DNA from: an uncultured Lachnospiraceae bacterium
GTDB lineage: Bacteria; Bacillota; Clostridia; Lachnospirales; Lachnospiraceae
DNA length: 64,000 nt
Assembly (NCBI GenBank): GCA_958428365.1
Contig: CAUAFT010000006.1
Coordinates: 89,496 to 153,495, forward strand
Direction of reading: 5' to 3'
A model generated the notes under the pieces. The model ran no database searches. It was not told the DNA's origin and saw only the letters and a program-made list of their open reading frames with translations. Position numbers and translations under genes: made by a program. Positions 15,995 to 22,277 of the stretch are shown here, in pieces; position 1 is the first letter of the stretch, and each line of letters begins with the position of its first letter.

Positions 15995-16870
15995 CTAGAT
16001 TCCAACTTTTTTCATAAATTCCGCTTTTTCTTTCGTCCCATTCATCTTCCTGATGGATTTCTCCGGTATTTTGAGCAGTATTGTATTCCGATCGATCCGG
16101 TCCGTGATCCGCTCGTCCATCTTTAGGCTGCCGATGGGGACGTTACTGGTGTAAATGGTCGGCATCTTGTGGTTATAGCGGTAATTCACCAGCTCGTAAA
16201 AGGTACTGTCTATCCATTCCCGGCTTAGCTGTGTTCCGATATCATCCATGACCAGGAGACCCGCCCTGCGAATCATGTTGACCTCTTCGTCACTTCCCCG
16301 GTAGCTCTGCTTGGTCATGGTCAGATAATCCGTAGCCGTCACGAATTTCGTGTTGATCCCGTACTTGCTGCTAATCTCATTCAGTATGACGCATGACAGC
16401 ATTGTCTTACCGCTTCCCTTGGCTTTGGAATAAATATATAATCCCATGCCCTTATCCTTGAACTCGCTGTACTGGAATATGAATTTGGATACGATATTTT
16501 CCAAGGGCTTTGTTGCTTCCCCGTACAAAGTCCAGTTAAAACTAGATACATATTTCCTGTTGTACTCCGGCGGTATCATAGCCCGCTCTATCCGCTCTTC
16601 CGCTTCCTCCTGGCTGATGTGTGCCGTATCCAGATAGTATTGGTAACCATCCGTATCCTCTACCAGGTATGTATTGCCTACCGGGAGAAGAAGCATGTTA
16701 TCCAGTTCGTCATTGGATGAATTACAGAAACTGCTGCTTTTTAGGATCTTCCGCATGAATGCCCGGCGTTCGGCAAGTACTTCCTCCGGCATATACAACG
16801 CCCTGTAGCTTTTATTCTCCGGCTTGGCTACCCTGTGCGTGATGTAATATCTCATTTCTTCATCCGTCAA
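15995..16870 (-). CDS. DnaC/DnaI-like helicase loader
   Basis: A 291-aa AAA+ ATPase with Walker A GSGKT (residues 152-156), Walker B LLVMDDIG (about 209-216), a sensor region TIYTSN and an arginine region DRIDR. The N-terminal ~100 residues probably bind helicase or initiator. It should load the host DnaB-type helicase at the element's origin. The start overlaps the end of the initiator gene by 11 bp. Autonomous replication genes are typical of satellites of the PICI type. Confidence 0.85.
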   Translation of the reverse strand: MTDEEMRYYITHRVAKPENKSYRALYMPEEVLAERRAFMRKILKSSSFCNSSNDELDNMLLLPVGNTYLVEDTDGYQYYLDTAHISQEEAEERIERAMIPPEYNRKYVSSFNWTLYGEATKPLENIVSKFIFQYSEFKDKGMGLYIYSKAKGSGKTMLSCVILNEISSKYGINTKFVTATDYLTMTKQSYRGSDEEVNMIRRAGLLVMDDIGTQLSREWIDSTFYELVNYRYNHKMPTIYTSNVPIGSLKMDERITDRIDRNTILLKIPEKSIRKMNGTKEKAEFMKKVGI

Positions 16871-17654
16871 TACTGTATTCCCCCCTCCAAAATGCGTCTA
16901 TCTTTGCCTGTTCTTCTGGCGTCGTTTCAGACAGGTACTTATAGTATTCCGGCAGCTCGAAGTCATCTTCTTCCGGCTCTTTTGTCTGCTTATCCTTGTC
17001 CGCATAGTTGCCATCCAGTATCTTAGCCATGTTTGAGTCCTTAATCATCCAGTCAAAGGTTGCCGACCAGTTCCGGTCATTCTGCCCTTTTAGGAAGCTG
17101 CTTTCCTCTGCCATTGTGAACATCCTCTGAAAATCTTCCACGCTGTAGACCTTAAGCCTTGCCTTTATAGCTTTCTTTCTGGAATCAGACAGCTTTGTGA
17201 GGCGTGGGAACGATACGCAGGTATCGTTATACAGATCAGCTATCTGCTGATAGTCTATACTATCCCTACCCTTATCCCTATCCATATCCCTATCCATATC
17301 CTTATCCCTATCCTTATCCCTATCCTTATCGGCTAGATTCGCTAAGCCTTGCTTAGCATTCGGTAGCGGTTGCTTGCTATTGGTTGCCTTTGCCAAACCT
17401 CCTTTTTTTCCATTTTTCCTGTTAACTTCGCAGCGCTTCACATATTTTTCCTTGTCCCTGTCTATTGCCATGCTTAAAATATCAAAAGCCATAGCAAGCG
17501 CCGGACTTTCATCAAAGTCAGGCTTAATCTCTTCCCGCCCATACGGGAATAAGGACTTGAATAACTTCCCTGCTTCTTCATCTGGAAGCCTTAATACAAC
17601 GACTTCGTTGTCATAATAGACCAGGAAACTAGGCTTTTTTATTGAATCACCCAT
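16860..17654 (-). CDS. Replication initiator-like protein with DUF6291-type N-terminus
   Basis: 264 aa. The N-terminal ~85 residues (FLVYYDNEVVVLRLPDEEAGKLF ... NRKNGKKGG) match the DUF6291 type found in phage replication proteins. A repetitive Asp/Lys/Arg/Met linker follows, and then a C-terminal domain like DnaD/replisome-organiser tails (FQRMFTMAEESSFLKG, WSATFDWMIKD). It probably recognises the origin and recruits the helicase loader encoded next. AGGAGGTAAGGA precedes the start. Confidence 0.75.
   Translation of the reverse strand: MGDSIKKPSFLVYYDNEVVVLRLPDEEAGKLFKSLFPYGREEIKPDFDESPALAMAFDILSMAIDRDKEKYVKRCEVNRKNGKKGGLAKATNSKQPLPNAKQGLANLADKDRDKDRDKDMDRDMDRDKGRDSIDYQQIADLYNDTCVSFPRLTKLSDSRKKAIKARLKVYSVEDFQRMFTMAEESSFLKGQNDRNWSATFDWMIKDSNMAKILDGNYADKDKQTKEPEEDDFELPEYYKYLSETTPEEQAKIDAFWRGEYSIDG
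17262..17334. repeat. Short tandem repeats inside the initiator gene
   Basis: Repeated TATCCCTATCC / TATCCATATCC / TATCCTTATCC units of 6 bp encode the DKDRDKDMDRD-type linker. Besides coding for a flexible linker, in-gene repeats next to a replication gene could act as iterons. The copy number may vary by slippage. Confidence 0.65.
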
Positions 17655-17844
17655 TCCTTACCTCCTGGTCTCCGGTATTCAGATAGTCCACCAGCTTCCC
17701 GAAGTTTATCAAGAACTTATTCCCTGCCTTGATATAGACAATCTGGTTGTTAAGGCACATCTTGCGGATTGCGTCATAGGATACGCCCGTTCTCTCCGAT
17801 GCCTGCCGGATGGTTACCATCTGCGGTATGTTCATTGTCTCCAT
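17647..17844 (-). CDS. xis: Excisionase-like helix-turn-helix protein
   Basis: A 65-aa winged-helix protein of the MerR/excisionase type (VTIRQASERTGVSYDAIRKM, then IKAGNKFLINFGKLVDYL). AAAAAGGAGG precedes the start, and the end overlaps the initiator gene. It probably directs the integrase to excision. It belongs to the early leftward operon, so excision and replication are derepressed together. Confidence 0.8.
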   Translation of the reverse strand: METMNIPQMVTIRQASERTGVSYDAIRKMCLNNQIVYIKAGNKFLINFGKLVDYLNTGDQEVRNG

Positions 17845-17935
17845 GCTAAAACCTCCTTTTTAGATTTTTCAATTTTTACCCTCTACCCTAATAAGACTAC
17901 CTTGAAGGGATTTGAATTTCTGAAACTAATGCACG

Positions 17936-18262
17936 CTATTCATTTTTTGCCTTATTTATGGCATTTTGAGACCGCCTTAATTCTTTCATGCGTTCACTTT
18001 GTTTTTTTCTTCTTTCTTCTGACCATCCTCCCTCTATATCTTTTGAGCGAATGACAATAAATCGTTTAGGGAATATATAGCGTTTTGAATATACTTTTCC
18101 CTTATAGTATTCTTTTCTTCCTTCTTTGAATTGTTCTGGGTTTTGTTCTACCAGTTTATCCATTTTTCGAATCATTACCGGGTCTGCTGTGTACAATTCA
18201 GCTTGTTCCTCTGCTGCGTTGAAACTAATCAATACCTCCTGTTCAATTCTTAAAAATCCCAT
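17936..18262 (-). CDS. Conserved phage/satellite protein, 108 aa, unknown function
   Basis: Starts MGFLRIEQEVLISFNAAEEQ, followed by ADPVMIRKMDKLVEQNPEQFK and FPKRFIVIRSKDIE, with a basic C-terminal helix. The family is common beside lysogeny switches of clostridial phages as I know them. No function is established. A TAGGAAGGAG site precedes the ATG. Confidence 0.7.
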   Translation of the reverse strand: MGFLRIEQEVLISFNAAEEQAELYTADPVMIRKMDKLVEQNPEQFKEGRKEYYKGKVYSKRYIFPKRFIVIRSKDIEGGWSEERRKKQSERMKELRRSQNAINKAKNE

Positions 18263-18278
18263 TTCCGTTGTCTCCTTC

Positions 18279-18473
18279 CTAATCTTCCAGTATCTCGGTT
18301 ACGTCACAGCCGAGTGCTTCCGCGATTCTTCCAACTGTGCCCGGCTTACATGTACCGCGTGTGTACACGTTGCAAATCGTAGGTATTGGCATATTTGCCT
18401 TTTCTGCTAATTCATTGCGGTTCAGCTTAGCCCTTGCCATTGCGATTTCCAACTTTTTCTTATTTACTTTCAT
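18279..18473 (-). CDS. Cro-like HTH repressor of the satellite
   Basis: A 64-aa XRE-family protein consisting only of the helix-turn-helix domain (LNRNELAEKANMPIPTICNVYT) plus a short tail (ALGCDVTEILED). First gene of the leftward early operon, divergent from CI across operators at 18507-18582. Confidence 0.83.
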   Translation of the reverse strand: MKVNKKKLEIAMARAKLNRNELAEKANMPIPTICNVYTRGTCKPGTVGRIAEALGCDVTEILED

Positions 18474-18501
18474 TTTTCCACCTTCTCTCTAGAAATAATT
18501 A

Positions 18502-18624
18502 TTGACACATTCAAATGAATGTATTATGATATTAATATATTCGTTCGAATATGTCAACCCTTTTAGAGACATTCTTTTGAATATGTACAAAACTTATAAA
18601 ATATGTTACATTATTCAAAAGAGG
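18502..18624. promoter_or_regulatory. Lysogeny switch: overlapping opposed promoters and operators
   Basis: Three palindromes with core ATTC-N4-GAAT (18509-18520, 18539-18550, 18571-18582) are spaced 30 and 32 bp, with a half site at 18613-18624. Two consensus promoters overlap head-on: plus TTGACA (18502) N17 TATGAT (18525-18530), and minus TTGACA (18552-18557) N17 TAATAT (18529-18534). Each promoter is covered by an operator, so CI and Cro can exclude each other. The two -10 boxes overlap, so the polymerases also compete directly. Confidence 0.8.
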
Positions 18625-18631
18625 TGGAAAG

Positions 18632-19021
18632 ATGACTATTGGCGAAAAAATAAAGAAAATGAGAAAACAAAGAGGACTTACACAGAAACAACTTGCAAAA
18701 GATGCAGGAATAGCTGTAATATCCTTACAACAATATGAACTTGGAAAAAGAGAGCCAACCACAAAGCAAATAGTAAAAATATCTAATGCATTTAATGTGC
18801 CAATAGATTTTTTTATAACTGATTGGGAATCAGAACTCTATAACAAGGACATGTGGAGAACTACAAAAGATGAACGCAAAGAAATTGCAGAAGAAAAGTA
18901 TTTATTACAAGATTACCACTTTTTGAATAAAATCGGTAAAGCAGAAGCCCGAAAACGTGTCCAAGAACTAACAGAAATAAAGAGATACACAGAAAAGGAG
19001 GAACCTCCCATAGATTCCTAG
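18632..19021 (+). CDS. CI-like XRE repressor of the satellite
   Basis: 129 aa with an N-terminal helix-turn-helix (LTQKQLAKDAGIAVISLQQYE) and a charged helical C-terminus. It has no LexA-type peptidase domain (no Ala-Gly cut site or Ser/Lys dyad), and no ImmA-type protease gene lies beside it. Release of repression therefore cannot be RecA-driven self-cleavage. Binding of a helper-phage protein, as in Stl-type satellite repressors, or action by the prophage ImmA, are possibilities. GAGGTGG precedes the ATG. Confidence 0.82.
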   Translation: MTIGEKIKKMRKQRGLTQKQLAKDAGIAVISLQQYELGKREPTTKQIVKISNAFNVPIDFFITDWESELYNKDMWRTTKDERKEIAEEKYLLQDYHFLNKIGKAEARKRVQELTEIKRYTEKEEPPIDS

Positions 19022-19066
19022 AATCTTAATAATCGTCAGGGTAAGCCCAAAACCGAATGTACCTAG

Positions 19067-19334
19067 ACGCTAAAATTTTAGCGTTATTCAAGGAGGAAGA
19101 ACGGATGCACTGTGGCCGGGAAAGAGGAGACCTCAAAATTGAGGTGTCGAAATTTCGGCACCTTTTAAAATACTTTTTCACAATTTTGTGAAAAACATTA
19201 CTCGTACTGAGGTACGAAAACCGATTTAAAAGTCAATATAATTGACTCTAGCCTTCCCAAAAATATTAGGGGACCCCTGTTGGATTTTTCCGGCAGCTCA
19301 TCGTTTACTAAATTTTTAGAAACCGCAGATGAGA
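19067..19334. other. Non-coding region dense in short palindromes
   Basis: No gene is seen from 19022 to 19542 (521 bp). It holds at least seven near-perfect inverted repeats: ACGCTAAAATTTTAGCGT (19067-19084, CI terminator), CCTCAAAATTGAGG (19131), GGTG-CGAAATTTCG-CACC (19143-19162), TTTTTCACAA/TTGTGAAAAA (19174-19195), TCGTAC/GTACGA (19202-19217), AGTCAAT/ATTGACT (19231-19247), and CTCATC/GATGAG enclosing CTAAATTTTTAG (19297-19337). Possibly a structured RNA or protein-binding region. Confidence 0.6.
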
Positions 19335-19469
19335 CGATTAGCCGTACTTCTAAAGTGCATACAATGCATCATAGAAATTTCATTCAGATGCCGGTTTAAC
19401 AGACATCTGAGGTGTGGGGAAGATATCCAGCTCAAGATTGAGCCCGTTAAAATTTCAGCACCATGACAA

Positions 19470-19475
19470 TATAAT
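19470..19475 (+). promoter_or_regulatory. -10 box of the toxin mRNA, with RBS-masking leader hairpin
   Basis: TATAAT at 19470-19475 with only a weak -35 (TTAAAA). The leader that follows contains CCACCC (about 19507-19512) able to pair with GGGTGG in the ribosome binding site (about 19534-19539), so the start of the small toxin-like ORF would be masked. This is typical of type I toxin mRNAs. Confidence 0.5.
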
Positions 19476-19542
19476 ATACTTACCCGGGGTGCCGGGGGAC
19501 GTGCTCCACCCGTTCCGAGACCTTGCGGAAAGGGGTGGTATT

Positions 19543-19629
19543 ATGGTTACATACTCTGACCTATTTACTTTCGTGATTATGATATGTGCCATTATAACGC
19601 TTGTCAGAAATGACAGGCATAAAAAATAG
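19543..19629 (+). CDS. Small hydrophobic toxin-like peptide (putative holin-like toxin)
   Basis: 28 aa: MVTYSDLFTFVIMIC, then AIITLVRNDRHKK. It has one transmembrane helix followed by a basic tail, as in the TxpA/BsrG-like and 'putative holin-like toxin' peptides of Firmicutes. GGAAAGGGGTGG lies before the ATG. The stop is followed at once by a hairpin that terminates both strands. An antisense promoter downstream points back over its 3' end. A longer frame starting at 19414 is only upstream read-through. Confidence 0.7.
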   Translation: MVTYSDLFTFVIMICAIITLVRNDRHKK

Positions 19630-19721
19630 CCGTCCTGCCCTGGTAAGCTGACGGCTATTCTCTAATAGCATAAGTTTTCGCCGGGACGGGTAAAGTGCAC
19701 TTACCTTCCGGCTCCCTTGTT
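19620..19721 (-). ncRNA. Predicted antisense RNA antitoxin (RatA-like)
   Basis: A consensus minus-strand promoter, TTGAAA (19751-19756) N17 TATAAT (19728-19733), predicts an RNA starting near 19721. It would end at the hairpin ATAGCCGTC...GACGGCTAT followed by TTTTTT (about 19620-19655). The RNA would be about 100 nt and would overlap the 3' end of the toxin message, as in txpA/ratA-type type I systems. Not a protein gene. Confidence 0.68.
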
Positions 19722-19765
19722 AAGTATATTATATGTCAGATACACAATTTTTTCAACACTAATTT

Positions 19766-19928
19766 AAAAATCGCCCCTGTTGCTGACAGGAGCGATTCTA
19801 AATCCTTTGGCGAGCGTGCCTGCTCTCGCATCTCTTGTTAACCATTTCTGGCGTGTGGCGACACGAATTTTCCACCTCAAAGGATAAATGGAACCATACC
19901 GGAAGAACCGATATAACCCTTTCTCGAC
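19766..19928 (-). ncRNA. Predicted small RNA divergent from satellite integrase
   Basis: Minus-strand promoter TTGTAT (19958-19963) N17 TATAAT (19935-19940) lies in the integrase leader. Transcription leftward from about 19928 would meet a strong terminator, AATCGC-CCTGT / ACAGG-GCGATT with TTTTT on the minus strand only (19765-19797), giving an RNA of about 160 nt. The first ~40 nt and the promoter are nearly identical to those of the prophage copy (62502-62574). No ribosome binding site for a peptide is evident. Confidence 0.6.
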
Positions 19929-20008
19929 AACTGGATTATATCATTCTCCCGGTAAAAATACAAGTTACCGGGCATTTTTACGCCCATTTTTAAGGAGGAT
20001 GATATATT
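19890..20008 (+). promoter_or_regulatory. Conserved integrase leader with attenuator-like hairpin (satellite copy)
   Basis: About 117 bp, some 90% identical to 62536-62650 in front of the prophage integrase, although the two proteins are only distantly alike. It contains CCCGGTA...TACCGGGCATTTTT, a hairpin with T run on the plus strand just before the ribosome binding site (possible attenuator), and the leftward small-RNA promoter on the other strand. Confidence 0.75.
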
Positions 20009-21223
20009 ATGGCAAGCATCAGAAAACGTGGAAAGGGCTATCAAATCACTGTGAGCAACGGAAGAGACATCCACGGCAAGCAGATTCTTGAGACAACCAC
20101 CTTCACACCAGACCCGGACAAGACCGACAAGCAGAACGAAAAAGCCTTAGAACGGTTCGTTATAGAGTTCGAGGACAAGGTAAAGAGCGGTAAGTATCTG
20201 GACGGTGAGAAGATAACCTTTGGGGACTTCTCCAGTAAATGGCTTGGGGAATACGCAGATATACAGCTGGAAGCCACTACAACGAGCATTTACCGGATCC
20301 TGTTAAACACCCACATATTACCCGCCATCGGTCATCTAAAGCTGTCCAGGGTACAGCCCGCACACCTTAACAAGCTATATACCGATATGCTGACCAGCCG
20401 TAAGGACGGGAAGGAAGGGGGTTACTCCCCCACTACCATCAAGCGGGTCCATGCCCTCATAAGCTCCATACTCTCTACGGCGGTACAATGGAACATCCTT
20501 CTGGACAACCCATGCGAGCGTGTCCGGCCGCCAAAACAGAGCCGGAACAACAACGATGTACAATTCTTCACCCCGGAGCAATCCGAAGCCTTTTTGGGAG
20601 AATTAGATGCTGAGACTAAGCGGGGACAGATACAATTACAACACAACCTGTTCTTCCAGCTATGCCTGTTCTGTGGTCTAAGGCGCGGGGAAGCCGTAGC
20701 CCTGCTCTGGTCTGATATCAACTTTGAAGAATGCACGGTGAGCATATCCAAGAGTACGAGCATTGTAAACGGCAAGCCATACACCAAGGCGCCAAAAAAT
20801 CAGACCTCCATCCGTACGATCGCCGTACCTGTCCACATCATACGGATGTTAAAACGCTACCGGATGGAATACAATACCTATCGGCTTTCAATCGGGGATC
20901 AGTGGAACGGCAGCGAATACCTCTTCATACAGTGGGACGGATCCCAGATGTACCCCTCCACGCCCTATGACGTATTCAAGAAAGTATTGCACCGGTACAA
21001 CGAATCACACCGGGAACGGCTGCCGGATATCCCCCTGCATGGTCTGCGGCATACCTCCGCAACCCTGCTGATCAGCCAAAACATAGATGTAAGGACCGTA
21101 TCAAACCGCCTGGGGCACGCGCAGACCAGCACCACCATGAATATCTACAGCCACAGCCTGCAGAAGATGGACAGTAAAGCGGCTGACACGCTGGAGACTC
21201 TGCTGATCCAGAAAATAAAATAA
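20009..21223 (+). CDS. int: Tyrosine-type integrase of the satellite
   Basis: 404 aa with an N-terminal arm-binding domain, a core-binding domain (~70-170) and a C-terminal catalytic domain. Catalytic residues seen: R225/R226 (GLRRGEAV), H344-x-x-R347 (HGLRHTSATLL), H370 (RLGHAQ) and Y380 (NIYSHSL). TAAGGAGG precedes the ATG. It lies next to the attachment core at 21315, as usual. It should recombine the tRNA-Lys site. Confidence 0.93.
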   Translation: MASIRKRGKGYQITVSNGRDIHGKQILETTTFTPDPDKTDKQNEKALERFVIEFEDKVKSGKYLDGEKITFGDFSSKWLGEYADIQLEATTTSIYRILLNTHILPAIGHLKLSRVQPAHLNKLYTDMLTSRKDGKEGGYSPTTIKRVHALISSILSTAVQWNILLDNPCERVRPPKQSRNNNDVQFFTPEQSEAFLGELDAETKRGQIQLQHNLFFQLCLFCGLRRGEAVALLWSDINFEECTVSISKSTSIVNGKPYTKAPKNQTSIRTIAVPVHIIRMLKRYRMEYNTYRLSIGDQWNGSEYLFIQWDGSQMYPSTPYDVFKKVLHRYNESHRERLPDIPLHGLRHTSATLLISQNIDVRTVSNRLGHAQTSTTMNIYSHSLQKMDSKAADTLETLLIQKIK

Positions 21224-21225
21224 TT

Positions 21226-21244
21226 GTTAGTCAAATGTTAGTCA
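21226..21244. repeat. Integrase arm-type repeat, right end of satellite
   Basis: An exact copy of the 19-bp GTTAGTCA-doublet at 13260-13278, in direct orientation, 70 bp inside the right core. Confidence 0.7.
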
Positions 21245-21253
21245 GACATCAAA

Positions 21254-21277
21254 AAGCGCCCCTTTCATGGAGCGCTT
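21254..21277 (+). terminator. Terminator of satellite integrase
   Basis: AAGCGC and GCGCTT flank a 12-nt loop shortly after the integrase stop codon. The T run is weak on the plus strand; on the minus strand the stem is followed by TTTTT. Confidence 0.5.
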
Positions 21278-21314
21278 ACGTTCTCTAAAACCTTATATTT
21301 ACTGGCTTTCTGCA

Positions 21315-21362
21315 ATGAGGCATCGGGGATTCGAACCCCGGACAACTTGATTAAAAGTCAAG
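21315..21362 (-). repeat. Middle att core, copy 2 of tRNA-Lys 3' half
   Basis: 48 bp identical to 13101-13148 and 63927-63974. It serves as right junction of the satellite and left junction of the prophage. Confidence 0.93.
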
Positions 21363-21410
21363 GTGTTTATTGCCCCAGAATCCGCTAAAATAAAGGGGTT
21401 CCGAGGATAT

Positions 21411-21432
21411 TTGAAGATGAAATGAAGATATT
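21411..21432. repeat. Prophage integrase arm-type repeat, left end
   Basis: TTGAAGATGAAATGAAGATATT contains two GAAGAT units. Related copies lie at 63779-63800 (one mismatch) and 63819-63840 (two mismatches) at the other end. Confidence 0.65.
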
Positions 21433-21445
21433 AGAAATCATATGT

Positions 21446-21703
21446 TCATCTACCATTCACTTCATTCTCTTTCTCTACCTCCTCTCTCAAAGTCTCTATT
21501 GATGCTTCCATCTCAGACAAGTAATCCATTAAAATCTGTGTTTTAGTCCCCGCCCCTTCATAATGACATTTCAAAACATAATTTTGAGGTTCACGCTCTC
21601 CAAAATAACTATCATTCAAGTCTACGCATATAGTTTTGGCTTTATGGCACGCTATCTCTAACTCTGTTAAATTATCATCTAATTTGTGTAAGCTACTATC
21701 CAT
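21446..21703 (-). CDS. Small helical protein of the satellite/prophage-shared family (85 aa)
   Basis: Helical, acidic; contains NLTELEIACHKAKTICVDLN, then DSYFGEREPQNYVLKCHY and KTQILMDYLSEMEAS. Clearly a relative of 32766-33032 and, more distantly, 15452-15718. It lies at the extreme left end of the prophage with its own promoter and may be expressed in the lysogen. Confidence 0.75.
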   Translation of the reverse strand: MDSSLHKLDDNLTELEIACHKAKTICVDLNDSYFGEREPQNYVLKCHYEGAGTKTQILMDYLSEMEASIETLREEVEKENEVNGR

Positions 21704-21805
21704 ATGTACACCTTTTCCTTAATAATTAAATTTCCTTAGTTACTCAATCCCCCATATGCGCATTATGGAATGTTCTTTTGCAAAATTCATTTCGCTGTTA
21801 AATGG

Positions 21806-21833
21806 ATTATATAACTTTTCCATTTTATTTCAA
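21806..21833 (-). promoter_or_regulatory. Promoter of the 85-aa gene
   Basis: TTGAAA (21828-21833), 16 bp, TATAAT (21806-21811) on the minus strand. An inverted repeat TTTCCCA-N4-TGGGAAA lies just upstream (about 21838-21855) and could be an operator. Confidence 0.6.
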
Positions 21834-21957
21834 GCCTTTTTCCCAGATGTGGGAAACTTTCGTTCGACATTTTTTTCGACAGACTTTTAGTAATAAAATA
21901 TGTTATAATTAAAAATTAAATATTTTTTTATAATGCTATGCAATAAAAAAGGAAGGA

Positions 21958-22164
21958 TCAACCTTCCTTTTTACGTTCCGACTCGTACAAGTCCTCTATG
22001 TAAACATCCAATGCCTCTGCTAATTTTTCCATCTGCTTCATATTCGGCACTGTTTCTCTATTCTCTATTCTGCTCAGCGTCGATGTGCTAATACCGCTCT
22101 TTAAAGCCACTTTTTCTAAATTGAATCTTTTTTCACGCCTCCTCTCCCTTAAAGTTATTTTCAT
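21958..22164 (-). CDS. HTH XRE-family regulator
   Basis: A 68-aa Cro/CI-type helix-turn-helix protein (FNLEKVALKSGISTSTLSRIE, then MEKLAEALDVYIEDLY). It stands between the lysis genes and the left att end, away from the main switch, and may control the neighbouring 85-aa gene or late functions. A hairpin around its stop codon could terminate it. Confidence 0.8.
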   Translation of the reverse strand: MKITLRERRREKRFNLEKVALKSGISTSTLSRIENRETVPNMKQMEKLAEALDVYIEDLYESERKKEG

Positions 22165-22277
22165 AAAAACACCTCTATATCATTTTAAGGCATATTGCCC
22201 AGGTATTGTCCTGGTAAATAATGGTATTTTATAGGTGATGCAATTAAATAAAAGCCGGGATCTCTCCCGGCTCTGTC

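Larger units (their letters stand above)
13101..21362. mobile_element. Phage-satellite-like integrative element with its own capsid genes
   Basis: It is bounded by two 48-bp copies of the tRNA-Lys 3' half (13101-13148 and 21315-21362). Contents run int, toxin/antisense RNA, CI, Cro, unknown, xis, replication initiator, helicase loader, small genes, iteron-like DNA, scaffold, capsid and a KTR protein. No terminase, portal, connector, tail or lysis gene is present. This is the architecture of a phage-inducible chromosomal island, with the uncommon addition of a capsid/scaffold pair. A heavily deleted prophage is the alternative. Confidence 0.75.

Noticed and set aside
17262..17334. CRISPR-like array
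   Set aside because: The 6-bp repeats are contiguous, inside a reading frame, without spacers; no cas genes are present.
19414..19542. Extended start for the toxin-like peptide
   Set aside because: The upstream part lies in the structured leader and lacks a ribosome binding site; the 28-aa peptide fits the family size.
19877..20074. 65-aa minus-strand frame covering the integrase leader
   Set aside because: In the prophage copy a one-base deletion breaks the frame, so conservation is at DNA/RNA level and not protein level.
21446..22164. Toxin-antitoxin pair formed by the 85-aa protein and HTH protein
   Set aside because: The two genes are separated by about 250 bp with separate promoters and the 85-aa family has no toxin-like signature.
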